From NCBI GenBank assembly GCA_037447655.1, contig JBBHKE010002856.1, positions 341,984-405,983 on the forward strand: a DNA stretch of 64,000 nt, in the 5' to 3' direction. Position 1 is the stretch's first letter; each line of letters starts with the position of its first letter. The DNA comes from Zygnema cylindricum. Its lineage: Eukaryota > Streptophyta > Zygnematophyceae > Zygnematales > Zygnemataceae. The translations under genes and the position numbers were made by a program. Below the pieces are notes generated by a model. It did no database searches, was not told where the DNA came from, and saw nothing but the letters and a program-made list of their open reading frames with translations. Shown one piece after another: positions 43,288 to 54,681 of the stretch.

Positions 43288-46200
43288 CTGTTTCAACAAG
43301 AGGTAATAAACATGAGTTTCTCTATTTCCATCCCCCGCTCTCTCTCTCTCTCTCGCTCAGCTCCATTTCCTCCCACAACAGATTGTAACCAATATCCAAA
43401 CAAAACACCGCTCCTTCCACCTCTGTCTCTCTCTCTATCTCTCTCTCTCTCTATCTCTCTCTTTTTCTCCCTTATTTCCCTCCCACGACAAGTCTGCGAG
43501 GAGATGTGAAAATTGAAAACAATGAGGTGCCCCCTTTTTCTCTCAGCTCCTTTCCCTCCGCGCAAGAAATATTCAACAAAGGTAAAGTTCCTTGAAAAAG
43601 TTCAAAGCACTCACTTTTATTGGTGTGTCAGTCGGACCCAGGAGCCATGGATGATGCTTGTAGTGAGGAGGCAAGCTATCAAAATGGTCATCTTTCCACC
43701 GTAAACCTTCTGGTGTGCTATCAAAAGCGTGTAACTTCAACTTATAATGCTTTATTATCTCATAATCCCATGAGAAATTGTCACCCGCAACCACGTAAAC
43801 AATGCTAGTATTTGAAAGAGGTTTGCTGAAAAATGGCCAGTCTCCTTTATAGTTTTCAAATTTTTGGTGATGCCCCAAAAACGACCGCATACAAAGGACA
43901 CGAGGAGGTGGGCCATCCCATCGAAGCACCGACCGTTGAAACTCACGCCAGTCTCGTTCACATTCCGAGAGGTTTCGCTGACTTATGTATTTCCTAACTG
44001 CCGCATAATCTAAGCCTGCATCTGTGTCATAAATATCTTCCCATCCATCTTCCCAACCAACCTCTGCCTTACAGAGATCTATACCACTGGTCTGTGGTCC
44101 AAAAACTTTTTTTTCGGGCAGCAGTAAAATATATTTCTCCGATGCTTCCCCCTTTACTGATGCTGCACATGGGCGACACTTGGCACCATTCAAAGGAGCT
44201 TTTGAGCTCAAAGCTGCGGCTGCCGGAAACCCTTGACTGCCTTTTTTTCTACTAAGGATACAAAAAGGAAAACTGGCTCGAGTAACTTTTACTTTCAAGC
44301 ATTCCAATTGAGCTCGAAATGCTCTTTCTGCATTTAAATCAAAGTAACCCGATTGCCCAAGCTCCTTTAAAACACTTAATCTCTTCAAACCCAACCAACT
44401 GACATTTCTATCCCCAATTCCGAGACGATCATTCAAACCTCCCCAATCGGAACCATCCGGAATTGTGTATCCTTTGCGGTCGAGTTCCTCCAAAGGGGGA
44501 GGAGGTCCCATCCAATAGCTGTCCACACGTGTCCGCAAAACCCATTTATATTGAAACTTGTGACGACGCTCAAATTCGGTTATCATAGGAACACACATTT
44601 CTATGGCCTTGAACTGCTGCATGAGTTGCTGTAAAAAAACCAAACAAGGGGAACCCAATAATAAAGAAGAGAGAAGAAAAACAGTAAGCTCATTGGACCT
44701 GACTCAGTTGTGCTTCTAGGAGCGAACGAGGGAGAACTTGAAGGGAAACACGGAAAGAAGAGAGAGGTGGGAAGAGAGGGGAGCCTGTGATAGCTCTCAA
44801 GCAGCAGACTGAGCGTAGAACAAACTGTAACATTATTAGCATTGATATTTTGTAAGCCAATGAAATTAACCTTTCTCTGTGCACACCAATTTGATTTCTG
44901 TTTGGAGACCGCCAATCGGAAAGTAAGGACCTCACCTTTTCCATGGCAACCGTTGGATTACTAAACCGACAAGTACCGGCGGAGAAAAGATGATTTAAGT
45001 GGCGAAAAAAACAATACCGTAACGATACACAATGTAGTTGCAAACTTGCACTATTAAGACCAGGTGTCATAAAACTCACGTTTTTTAATTTAAATCCCAG
45101 TTGGGAGAAATAAACAGAGCTTCGATCAATCTCGGTCGTCCGTGTATCAAAACATATACTCACTGGGCATTTTGCATCGAAGAAGGAGAAGGAGAAGTAG
45201 AGAGGAGGATGGAAAGTGTAAGAGGGAAGAACGGAGAAGTAGACACGGAAATGTAATGGAGAGCTCTATATAGATAACAAGGAGGGAAGCATGTTCAAAA
45301 CTTCCAATGAAAATTGAAAACATATAAACAAACAAACATGGTATGTGGTAATTAAACAAAGTATTAATATTCAGCAGGGAATGCTGGCCCCATAACTACA
45401 TATATTGTGTATTATTTTAATATATGCACATAACTCTATTTTTTACCTCCTATCAGTTTCGGATTCGATAAATTGCACTGCCGATCATCTTCCTACAATC
45501 TCGGTAAACAGTATACTCTACAAAGGTGACCTATAACTAAAAACAGAAAAAAAAACTTGGTGAGATACATTCCATTATGAAACCTTCCCAGTTTACTTCC
45601 CCGGAGAATTCCCCGAATTGTCGCAGCCCAAAACTTATAGAAATTTCCTCAATATTATCACATGCCCTTGCTTCCTTACCTGTCGAGTAACATATTCCGG
45701 TCCTCCGCGGACCCAACGCAATACAAAATCCGTGACGCCAGACTCGTTGACGGGAACGTCGGGGGCAATTCGAACATTTACAATATTCGGTGCCGCAGCT
45801 TGTAAAACCGACAATTTGTGAGCATTTTCATCCAAAGGAGAGTGTAAAAACACATCGCTGTCCGGGTAGGCATTGACCAAATGTTCGACAATGGTAGGAC
45901 CTGTGAGGTCAAAATCACGAGCTGCTCCGACTAAACATATTGCGGTTCGAGGTTTCTGCAACACCGTCCAGACCGAGAGGATTCAATTGGGACTCTGAGT
46001 GGGGAAAAGTGGATAAAAAACGAAGAAAGATAAAGAGATAAAGGACAGAGAGTTTGCTGAGGCTGTAATCTTATTTGGACTGAGGTCGAAGTGTAATTTG
46101 AAATGTATGCGCCGTTCCAAAACTACAACAACAACACTGAAATCTGCCAAACTGTGCTCAAAAATAAAAGAGAATCTGGCAAAGTGCATCATCATTTATG

Positions 46201-47547
46201 CAGTTTGAGAACGGAGTATGAGAAACGATTCTCACCAATAGAAAGACTCAACTCTGTAAATTGAAGCAGAATCCTAACTTTTTCTCCAGGGAGAAGATTT
46301 GGAGATCACAAACATAATAGATTGCTTCTACAATGATGTAATCTTCCACTATCAAATGTGATGGCGAAAACCACAAAAAGTGGGTTTTCATGGGAGGGCT
46401 ACTCCAATTGTGAGTTAGTAGATTTGTCTCACTGACCCAATAAGGTTACGCGATTGAGACAAATCTGTTAGCCGTGTCTTAAACAGATTCCCATGGAGAT
46501 TCACCACAAATTGAATCAAGATCTCGTCATGTGTCAAGTTACACAAAAATCTAAACAGTAATTGAATTGAATTGAATGAGTGAATGAGTGAAATTGTACC
46601 AACATTTGAAGAGTAACTGGAAAGTGCATTATTATGAATTGAAAACAAACTCTTCGCATGACTTACCACTTTGAACTGGACCAACAACAAAAGAAGAAGG
46701 AAAAAACCAAAAAAACACAACATAAAAAAAACCGCCTTAATTTTCATACCGCTCGCCAATTTGTTAACCGAAAACTGCGGAGCTTCGGAGACATGGCCAA
46801 GCGCGGTCGTGCCACCTTCTCCATTTCCTCCTCCTCCTCCTCCATCAAATTATTCCTCAACCGTCTCGAAATAATGTGAACACTACTGTCATTCACCATG
46901 ATCTCATCTCCCAGCATCATGTCCATGCTGACTCCCATGCCTAAACGTCCATCACGAGGACGCTCCTCCTCTGGACTGTACTCTTTGTACGGCTCTTGTA
47001 CGGACGCCATGATCCAGCTTGGTTCATGACGGACGACGGAATGGAGAGCGACAACATACGCCAGAGGGACCAGAAGGAGACCAAGACGAAGACATCTCCC
47101 AGTCTTCTTTCTTCCCAAATAGAACTTCTGAAGCCATTGGAGACAGGAAAACCAATCGGAACTCCGTACACTTTTGTCTCTTGTCTTACTTGGAAGTAGC
47201 AAGGGCTGTCCTGTCGGTTTACCACTCTTGGCAATGGAAGAAGACGAAGGATTTGAGAAACGGTGAAGACGTTCGCTCGAAACAAATACAGTTTCAGTTT
47301 CAGGAGAGTCGGAGGAAATAAATGGCAATTCTGAAGGAGAGCGAGAAAACATTACGTGGCGCCACGTGGCAGGCCAGTGGAACAAGGAGAAGCATCGCAC
47401 ACGTGCCGCCAGGAGCACTGTGAAGCTGTCAGAACTGTCCGTGCTTCCTGTATGTTTCGTACGGAATGACAGCTGGCAGAGGTAAAGAAAACTAAGCCAA
47501 GAGGAAGAGCTGGCGGCTGTTTTAGGGTTCTCGATGGGAGGAGACAT
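42871..47547 (-). CDS. Membrane-anchored DUF7796-like / METTL24-like methyltransferase fusion protein, 4 exons
   Basis: Model of about 834 residues, all introns in phase 0: exon 1 47547-46750 (donor GTATGA), exon 2 45955-45680 (acceptor TTGCAG, donor GTAAGG), exon 3 44628-43615 (acceptor TTTACAG, donor GTGAGT), exon 4 43287-42871 (acceptor AAACAG). Exon 1 has one membrane span at about residues 153-171 ([19 protein letters not shown]), as in a type II Golgi protein. ATG 47547 is chosen, but the inner MFSRSP (about residue 65) is an alternative start. Exon 2 reads [18 protein letters not shown] and [11 protein letters not shown]; exon 3 adds [13 protein letters not shown] and [13 protein letters not shown]. 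These match the plant DUF7796 family, which looks glycosyltransferase-like. Later exon 3 has [18 protein letters not shown] and [10 protein letters not shown], and exon 4 has [13 protein letters not shown], matching the SAM-binding part of METTL24/FkbM-type methyltransferases. The usual D-I-E-G after LK reads R-I-G-G here. Substrate unknown; a role in modifying a glycan in the secretory pathway is inference. Confidence 0.8.
43325..43490. repeat. CT-rich microsatellite in intron 3 of the fusion gene
   Basis: Two clusters of CTCTCT (43338-43360 and 43425-43475) on the plus strand, that is GA-rich in the gene's sense strand. It lies wholly in the intron between 43288 and 43614. Confidence 0.85.
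43615..44628 (-). CDS. Fusion gene exon 3: rest of DUF7796-like domain and start of methyltransferase
   Basis: 338 codons. The first half ([41 protein letters not shown]) completes the glycosyltransferase-like domain. A Cys- and Gly-containing linker follows, then [20 protein letters not shown] and [14 protein letters not shown], the glycine-poor SAM motif and the acidic/FD-TP motif of METTL24-like enzymes. The donor GTGAGT at 43614 keeps phase 0; reading on would hit a stop at 43573. Confidence 0.85.
44865..45030 (-). repeat. Relic of dispersed family D in intron 2 of the fusion gene
   Basis: GGAGACCGCCAATCGGAAAG, then CAACCGTTGGATTA and GGCGGAGAAAAGATGATTTAAGTGGCG match, on the opposite strand, the core of the small elements at 54466-54900. 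The ends are decayed. It shows that the same mobile family has entered a gene intron. Confidence 0.6.
45680..45955 (-). CDS. Fusion gene exon 2: start of the DUF7796-like domain
   Basis: 92 codons between good splice signals. [20 protein letters not shown] resembles the first strand and loop of the plant DUF7796 domain, and [15 protein letters not shown] is its next conserved block. Ends GGPEYVTRQ. Confidence 0.85.
46750..47547 (-). CDS. Fusion gene exon 1: cytosolic tail, membrane span, stem
   Basis: 266 codons, Ser-rich at first, then a basic segment ([11 protein letters not shown]) and the single membrane span followed by an acidic stem with EEEEEEMEK. The last codons are TNWRA, then donor GTATGA. 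The basic side faces the N-terminus, consistent with N-in/C-out topology. Upstream DNA (47548-47880) shows no obvious TATA box. Confidence 0.75.
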
Positions 47548-47955
47548 GAGAAAAGGAGGCCATGAAAAGGGCGGTGGTATACAAGAGCAACAAGGATGGG
47601 TAGAGGACTAAGGACCCAGTTCATCATTTTGCACCAAGGTGGTGGTTGAAGTTCGTTTTGGAATTCGTTAAGATTCGGTATCGTACCGTACGCATGGAAA
47701 TAGTGTAACTGGTTGAGCAAAGTCAGCATGTGATTTTCCAGACATAAAATTGTTGGCGGTTCACAGTGCAGCACATTCCGAATCGCTTTTGGTGTCGATA
47801 ACTCCGAGTTCTGGTGGTTTATTTTTTTTTCCGAAATTACACCGCGCATCGTAATTAGAGTAAAGAAATAATTAGAGTAAAAAAACGAAAAATAATAATT
47901 AGAGTTTTAACTTTAATTTGGGTGATCAATTGTTTTTTTAAAAAAATAAAAGTTA
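47548..47955. other. Upstream region of the fusion gene
   Basis: Probable promoter side. It has an open stretch on the minus strand without family resemblance, then AT-rich DNA with AATTAGAGTAA repeats from 47850. No core promoter motif that I would trust. Confidence 0.4.
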
Positions 47956-48195
47956 CTCTAATTTATCAATAGCTATAATTTGGGCGTAAATTTGGGCGTA
48001 AATTTGGGCGCTGAATTGATCTACTGTAAATTAGGTACACATATAGAATTTGACAAAACGTACAATTTCACGTCATTATGACGTTTGCACTACGGGGTTT
48101 GTTAAAACTCAATTTCACGATACCGGCCTGTATTAAATCATTATTTGTACTTTTTTACTTAAATAAAGTACAATTTTGCATGGTCAGAGCATAAA
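47956..48195 (+). repeat. Dispersed repeat family E, copy 1
   Basis: Shares with 52007-52195 the blocks CGTAAATTTGGGCG, AAATTAGGTACACATA, GTTTGCACTACG(G/C)GGTTTG-type, CGGCCTGTATTAA and AAAGTACAATTTTGCA(T/C)GGTCA. In this copy CGTAAATTTGGG is duplicated. Probably a nonautonomous element; ends not fixed. Confidence 0.7.
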
Positions 48196-48389
48196 CGACG
48201 GTGACATGGAGCGGCTAAATGCGCCTTGGTTTACTAAATCAACAGGTTTTGTATCATGAGTTGAATCCCTTTGTGTGAGTGCTAGCAAAGGCATAGGTTT
48301 AGCGCGTGGTGAAATTTCCACGAAGCAGTGGCTTACATAAACAAAAAGAAATCAGTTTCCAAATATGCAACTAAATTTTTAGTGGTCCG

Positions 48390-49200
48390 GACGGACCCAA
48401 TTTATCAACTGTCATGTTACGTATTACTATCTGGTCCTTACTTTCTGGAAAGGAAAGTATGGAACTTCAGTTCGGACTGCGCAACACTTATGTACAGAAA
48501 AGTCGCACCAATGAAACCCCACAAAAATCATTAAAACCAAGTCAACCATCTTGAGAAGCTTTTATCGTGATATCGGATCAATGTATCTGTAAAACATGAC
48601 AGTGTTGTACTATAATTTCCTTACCGATGTATCGAGATGGTACATCGATTATAGGCAAGTAATTAAGGCGAGAAGTCGCAAAAGTCAAAATTTTAGACAA
48701 CCGAAACCGATCGTTATTTTTTTTCAAAATATGAGTACCCGACCCGACCGGGTTATGTCACGCTCCAAATTTGTTAACCGTTACCCGAAACACGTTTACG
48801 AAAATAAAAGTTAACCGAAACTCGATTTCTCACGATTACTCGTACCCGCCCGTACCCGAATAAGTACAAAATTTATGGTACATTTCCCTTATACCTTCCA
48901 AGATACCAAGAGTACAAAGTACAATAATGTTGGATAGATGTTGGATAGATGTTAGATAGTATGGACAGTACAAAACTTTCAATTTTTTTCGTTTTTTGCT
49001 AACCCGACCGTAACCGATTTTTTTTTTTCTGTTAATCAACTACCCGAATCCGCCCGGCCCCCCAAATTTGGCACCCGAATTCGTTCCGGATCCGACGCGG
49101 GCGGTCGGTTAACGGTTTCGGTTAACCGTTTGCGACCTCTGATTAAGGTACATACCGATATCGATAAGACGCTTCTAATACAATATAGGACAATTAACCA
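48390..49200. mobile_element. Family A-like relic carrying a family B insertion
   Basis: CTTACCGATGTATCGAGATGG and ACATACCGATATCGATAAG flank the hAT-like element at 48670-49141. The part at 48390-48500 (CTTTCTGGAAAGGAAAGTATGG…) is also present at 55625-55700. The outer element is rich in CGATA and resembles family A, but its ends are lost. Confidence 0.55.
48670..49141 (-). mobile_element. hAT-like nonautonomous element, family B copy 1
   Basis: 472 bp, inverted relative to 55026-55478. The right end TTTGCGACCTCTG and the left end (A)GAAGTCGCAAAAG form the terminal inverted repeat CAGAGGTYGCAAA. It is flanked by ATTAAGGC (48662-48669) and ATTAAGGT (49142-49149), an 8-bp target duplication with one change, as for hAT transposons. 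Inside are many ACCCG/CGGGT and GTTAACCG words. No transposase. Confidence 0.88.
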
Positions 49201-49439
49201 TACAAACAAGGAACGTTTACGTTCGCTTCCGACCATTCGCACGAAACGTACAAAAACAACCTTATAATTACAGGCCATATAAAGTCGTGTATCGCTACTT
49301 GAATGTTTCCTTCGCCAATAAGGTAATCTTTATTTCAAAAAGTGCGATGGAGACAACCATCAAGGTACAAAGGGTTTAAAAAAAAGGGAAAAAGTGGTTA
49401 ATGCTAAAAAAAATAGCCAATGGAAAACATATTTTTTCC

Positions 49440-49740
49440 AATAAAATATATTTTTCGCCAATAAAAACATATTTTCTTCGTACACACAATATCTGATTTG
49501 AGACCGCCGATCGGAAGGTGTGAATCTTGCCTCTCAATCGCAACCGTCAGCTTAGCAACCGTCAAGTGTGCAAGGGGGAAAGATATTTCTAACACTAACA
49601 TTAACAGCGACACATGGTGTAGCGTACGGTTACAAATGCTCCTAACAATACGGAAGGAACATTCAAAACGTAGATTCATAGTTCGTGCACTTTTGCGTAC
49701 ACTATCGAAAAAAATTCGGACGTAATTTACAGCCACTGGC
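49440..49740 (+). repeat. Family D relic
   Basis: GAGACCGCCGATCGGAAGGTGTGAATC followed by CTCAATCGCAACCGTCAG matches the core of the family D elements at 54466-54900 in the opposite sense. 49200-49440 before it is AT-rich and unassigned. Confidence 0.6.
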
Positions 49741-49879
49741 TTATGCGGTACATACTAGCATTATATCGATTGTGGGTAACAAAGTATACCCACATCAAAA
49801 ACACATTCAAAGCATAGTTTTAAAGTAGGTGAAAGTCGCCCATACAATATGCCTATTGTACGTAAATTTTACAATACTA

Positions 49880-50381
49880 CACCGCCAATCGTTATTAGCG
49901 TGGGAGTTTGATTAGCGTATAATAATAATTACAGTGGTGTACGCTATTTAAGAATTTGAAAATTTTGGAAAAAATCATACATTCTAATTGTTTGATTATG
50001 GTACTCTAATTTGTAAACTGCTTTGTAAAAATTTTCAACACATAATATGTCCATACTAAAACATGTATATGTACGAAACTGTTCAAATCGTACGCCTTCG
50101 CGTTTTTTTGACATCTGCGTATGCCGGAAAATATTTACGCAATTATATATTATTATATTTTCTGTACTTTTTAACTTAAAAATGTACGAAATAGTACAGA
50201 TCTGGCAGTCCGTACACCACACTATTTAAAAGGGAACTAAATTACAGTTATGAACCGCATTGAGCGGGGTACCTCAAATAACGTGCAAAAACTTTTAGCG
50301 TACTTTATTCTATTTGAGAATTTGCCCCAAAAAAAGGGGTACCCCAATTAGCGTCATGTACGCTAATAGCGATTCACGGTG
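49880..50381 (+). mobile_element. TIR element family C, copy 1 (502 bp, TA target)
   Basis: Begins CACCGCCAATCGTTATTAGC and ends GCTAATAGCGATTCACGGTG, an imperfect terminal inverted repeat, with TA on both sides (49878-49879 and 50382-50383). Same length and layout as 53875-54376. TA duplication suggests Tc1/mariner (Stowaway-like) mobilisation. No transposase. DNA from 50384 to 50995 is AT-rich, with more ACACTAAT/TAGTGTAC words, probably older relics. Confidence 0.85.
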
Positions 50382-50994
50382 TACACCGTCGATCGTATTT
50401 AGTGTATTGAACACTAATTCGGCGCCCCTAAATTTTGAGGGTTTTACCTAAAATAGGGTAAAGGATACTATTTTTTCCTGTACGCTAATTACGAGATGAA
50501 CAATTAGTGTACACCATTTTAATTTATGTATATTTTTATTAGTGTGGAGTACGGAACGTGTCGGTTCGTATAAAAATGTACTTTTTTATCATACTAGTAC
50601 GGATATTTTAATAAAATCTCTACTATCGCACGAAAAACTGCCCTGTGAATTAAAGAATTTCATATTTGTACCTGTTTTAGTGTACATTTGTTTGTCGCGT
50701 ATTGTCTACACCGTAAAAAACCGAAATTAGAGTTAGGAATTAATTAGAGTGAAAGTATGCGACAGTGTACGAATTGTCAGAATCTGTACTTTTACCTATA
50801 TTAACGTAGATATCCTCTCTACAAATCAGTTGTACCCATATTGGCGTACGTTGAAAAAATAGTGTATAACTTTTTTTTCGAAATTTTTCTAAGTCAAAAT
50901 TAGTGTACATTACACTAAATTATTCTACACACTAATAATTTCTATACACTAAATACGATCGACGGTGTACTAATTTATCAATAAGGGTACCGTT

Positions 50995-51255
50995 CCATCA
51001 GACGAAAAGTGAGGTTGTTTACAAAAATATGGACCTCTCCGTACTATACCGTACTTTTTATTTTGTTTTTATACGCGAACGACATTACAATGAAGCTTGC
51101 CAATGTACAATGACCGTTGGATGCTTTTTTGCAAAGCATTCGCGACGAAAGTTTATGTAATTGGTGATGTACCTCGTCGAGGTACATCACCATTTACATC
51201 AAAAATTGAGCGGCGACACGTTGGATGATAAACATACGTGTCAAGTGGGCAACCA
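50995..51255 (+). repeat. Dispersed repeat family F, copy 2, with long hairpin
   Basis: Matches 40290-40610 in several blocks. At 51163-51191 it has a 14-bp inverted repeat around one base (GGTGATGTACCTCG, T, then its complement). The other copy has a hairpin at the same place with unrelated arms. Confidence 0.7.
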
Positions 51256-52006
51256 ACGAAAATCGATAAACTTCGCACATTATATATACATTAAAAAGTA
51301 CAACCGAAATGGCGAAATCACAAAAGTGATCGCGTAACGAACTTTCGTCGCGCTATTTTGTTACCGGCCAGTCATCACACTATTTGTGGAATCTCTCATT
51401 CGTCACGCGAAAAAACATAATTATAAAAAAATGAGTTGGCATCTGACAAGCGTTTGCAAAGATATGTGTGGTACGATGCCTTGGTCCGCACTACATGCTA
51501 TGCAAATGAAGCATAGTTCAAAAGTAGGCGTTTTATGGTAGGCCTTTGGTAGGCGCCTTTAGCGTAAGTTGTGTTATGGGCTTTCCTTGTGATCTTCTTA
51601 GATCGCTACTTTGATCAGAGACCGTCCGATCGTCAGAATCTGACGGTGTGAGTAAACATTTTTCGGCCCGAATGTTTTAATTGGTCCAATTTTTGGTCCG
51701 AATGTTTTAATTGGTCAGAATAGGTCCAAATACAATATGGGTCTTATGGTCATATTGTATGTGCATACAATAGGCATATTGTATGGGCCTACTTTCACCT
51801 ACTTTTGAACTATGAAATGAAGATTTCGAGTTCAAGTTGGTCGGTGTAAAAACTATTTGACGATTTTCAATATACAATCTTATATGACGTGGTACCACTT
51901 ATTTATGAGCAAGTGGATTACAGATCCTGCGCGAAAGAGCATTGTTCGAAATGTAGCATCTTGTAATGTTGGCCGTACAATTACATAAAATCCTGATAGA
52001 ACGCCA
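51256..52006. other. AT-rich intergenic DNA
   Basis: Contains a near repeat GGTCCGAATGTTTTAATTGGTC (about 51668-51722) and TCTGACGGTGTGAG resembling a family D core at about 51640. No gene. Confidence 0.45.
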
Positions 52007-52200
52007 CCCTAACTCTAATTTGGACGTAAATTTGGGCGTTGAATGTATCTACTATAAATTAGGTACACATAGAGAATCATTGTGAGGTTTGCACTACGCG
52101 GTTTGTTAAAACGCAGTTACATGACAACGGCCTGTATTAAGTTATTATTTTTACTTTTCTTACTTAATAAAGTACAATTTTGCACGGTCAAACACCGACC
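52007..52200 (+). repeat. Dispersed repeat family E, copy 2
   Basis: Same blocks and orientation as 47956-48195. Followed by CCACACTATTTAAAATGGCA, a phrase also found inside family C elements, so boundaries are mixed. 52201-53170 has no gene that I recognise. Confidence 0.68.
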
Positions 52201-53176
52201 CTACTCCACACTATTTAAAATGGCACTGTATTAGAGTTATTAATGCCCGTTGGAAAAGTACCTTAAATAACGTAAATAACAATTTATAACAATGTACTCT
52301 ATTTATGGTGATAGAGTCAAAAATTGGGGTGATGCAATTAGCATACATAACTCTAATTACGATTCCCAATGTAGTGTTAGCCGCTTATTTGATTGATAAG
52401 GTTGCCACTTTGGCAAGAGCTTATGAAGTTGAAGTCAGAACTGGGGAAAGGATTGCCAAGGTGTCGCCCCTTTGTTAGCGTCTTGCTCGCTTTAGCACAT
52501 GCATAATGGACATTCGACAGTGGCGGTGGAGGGAAGCTTCCACTTTTTCGTACACTTTGGGTGATTCTCTCCTCAACTGGCGTTGGTGACATTTCAAATT
52601 TATACGAGTCAAAAAAAGCTTCATCATAATCTTGAAATAACAAAAAACAAATCGAAATTGCAGAATCACTAAAAGTAATCCTACAGTAAAATATTACCTG
52701 TTTGATTTACCAGCTAGGTGTTTTAAATATTACTGTAAGGCACATGCCAAAGTGTGGCGACCCTACGAGTGGTCAACATCTACAGTAGTCTCGTTGTTGA
52801 AAAAAAACTTCAACGATGTAGTTAATACCATAGGTTTAGTGAGCTAAACAACAAGCGCGTATAGAGCGCTAAATTCAAGTTTTTTTATATATTACAAACA
52901 AAACTCATGCTGTAAAGGTTTAAAAGAAAGCTATATTACGGTTTAGGGTTGAAATGCACACCAATCGTTATAGAGTCGAATGAAGGAGAGGAATTCATCA
53001 TCGACAAAACGATGGTGAAACCATCAAAGTACAAAACATGATCAAGATGGAAAATTGTTGACCACCATTAAAGTAAATAGATAAAAAAACCCAAAGGGAC
53101 TAAAAACACTACAAAAGTTAAACAAACTAAAAGCATGCATTTGAAAACTATAAAAACAAATAGAAAATAAAATACT

Positions 53177-53415
53177 GTTGATATTTGTGTATTTTCTAGG
53201 TCTATATTGAGATAGAAAAAGGCAGAGGCAATCTGCCTGTAACTCTTTTCTCCAAGCCCCCAACACTTATCGTAGTCACTAAAGGCTAGAGAGGGAGCAA
53301 GAGTCGTGGGTGCCAAAGCTCTCCAGAGAGACAGAGGTTTGGTAGATTTACCATAAAAGGAGTTTGACAGCCACAAGTTTTGATCCTAGCCTAACGTCCA
53401 TCAGAACATTTACAG
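53177..53415 (+). repeat. Truncated Copia LTR fragment
   Basis: TGTTGATATTTGTGTATTTTCTAGGTCTATA… followed by GGCAGAGGCAATCTGCCTGTAACTC resembles the first quarter of the RE3 to RE6 LTRs. It is cut at 53415 by a family A element, and the rest is not found on the far side. Confidence 0.7.
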
Positions 53416-53874
53416 TAGTGTTGTGTATCGGTAAAAAAATTATCGCGATAACACCGATACCGATAGTTATCGGTTATCGAACGGTTGGAGTTACCGATAT
53501 ACTTTTACTTTTTTTGCTTTCTGTCCGGAGTACACGTGGTAGGTTTCCAGTGGATTCCAAGGAAGAAAGGGACAAAGTCATGGCGTCGGATGTGAAATGT
53601 ACATCGTTTTAACTGGAGTCGTACTAAAATTGCACATATCTAATGTCCGCTATTGTACTTTCGGCTTGTATAAATGATCTAATTGGTAGGCACCTCAGTA
53701 GATAGGGGTTGTGAGTAGGGCGCGTCAGGATATAACACGTATAGTTGAGTGAACTTGCCGTACATTTATCTGTACTGTCCGTACATATATCTCCATACCG
53801 ATATATCGATTATCGCCTAACCGAAAAAAAGCCCATATCGGTTATCGGCAAATCCTTACCGATACACAACACTA
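53416..53874 (-). mobile_element. TIR element family A, copy A2 (459 bp)
   Basis: Perfect 19-bp terminal inverted repeats TAGTGTTGTGTATCGGTAA and its complement. The interior is full of CGATAAC/GTTATCG. No transposase. The TIR starts like some hAT elements, but no 8-bp target duplication can be seen because family C lies directly at its right end. Homologous to 8453-8910 in the other orientation. Confidence 0.85.
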
Positions 53875-54376
53875 CACCCTGAATCGCTATTATCGCAGTG
53901 AAACAATTAGCGTTATTTACGCAAATTGGGAATTTCAGTTTTTTCCAAAAAAACTTTTATTCTAATTTTTCATTATCTCTAATTTGTTTGTTGCTTTGTA
54001 CAAATTTTCGGCGCATAATATATCCACACTAAAACATATGCATGTACGAAATTGTTCAAATCGTACGCTGTCACGTTTTTGTGACATTTGCGTATGCGGG
54101 AAAACATTTATGCAATTGTATGTTAGCGCGACTACGGGACATCGATAATATTTTTTTTGTACTCTTCTACTTGAAAAGTACAAAAATAGTACGACTCTGA
54201 CAGTCCGTACACCACCCTATTTAAAATGGCACCATATTAGAGTTATGAACCCTATTTAATGGGGTACCTCAAATAACGTTTAGAAACATTTAGAATCATT
54301 AATTCTATTTGAGAATTTGCCGAAAAAAACAGGGTACTTCAATTAGAGTCATGAACGCTAATAGCGATTCACGGTG
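53875..54376 (+). mobile_element. TIR element family C, copy 2 (502 bp, TA target)
   Basis: Begins CACCCTGAATCGCTATTATC and ends CTAATAGCGATTCACGGTG, with TA on both sides. The left TA is the last two bases of the family A element, so C2 jumped into the very end of A2. Same length as copy 1. Confidence 0.87.
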
Positions 54377-54465
54377 TACCTGCGCGCAGGAAAAATTGTT
54401 CCTGCCATTAGCAATTCACTTATTTAGGGAGAAAAAAAGTAATGTTCCTACAATACAGTAAAGTA

Positions 54466-54674
54466 CACCGTGAATCGCTATTAGGTTAATTTTTTTTTTG
54501 CCATTTAAAATATCTTTTCCCGGTACACGCTTGTCGTCTGATCTGACGGCTGCGATTGAAAGCTAAGATTCTCACCTTCCGATTGGCGGTCTCCATTTAG
54601 AAATAGGACAAGTGTATACGGAGAAAAGCTGTTTTAACCGGCGAAATAAATATGAACACTATCAATACACGGTG
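54466..54674 (+). mobile_element. Small TIR element family D, copy 1 (209 bp, TA target)
   Basis: CACCGTGAATCGCTATTAGG … ATCAATACACGGTG flanked by TA. The core CTGACGGCTGCGATTG then GATTCTCACCTTCC and GGCGGTCTCC is shared with D2 and with relics at 44865, 49440 and 51610. It shares terminal repeats with family C, so C and D may use the same transposase. Confidence 0.82.
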
Positions 54675-54681
54675 TACTGTA

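Noticed and set aside
44601-45163. Minus frames in intron 2 of the fusion gene, considered as exons
   Set aside because: The phase-0 splice sites at 45680 and 44628 join the conserved domain directly, and the frames overlap a family D relic.
47352-47849. 165-codon minus frame upstream of the fusion gene, considered as an extra exon
   Set aside because: It overlaps exon 1 in a different frame and has no domain or matching splice phase.
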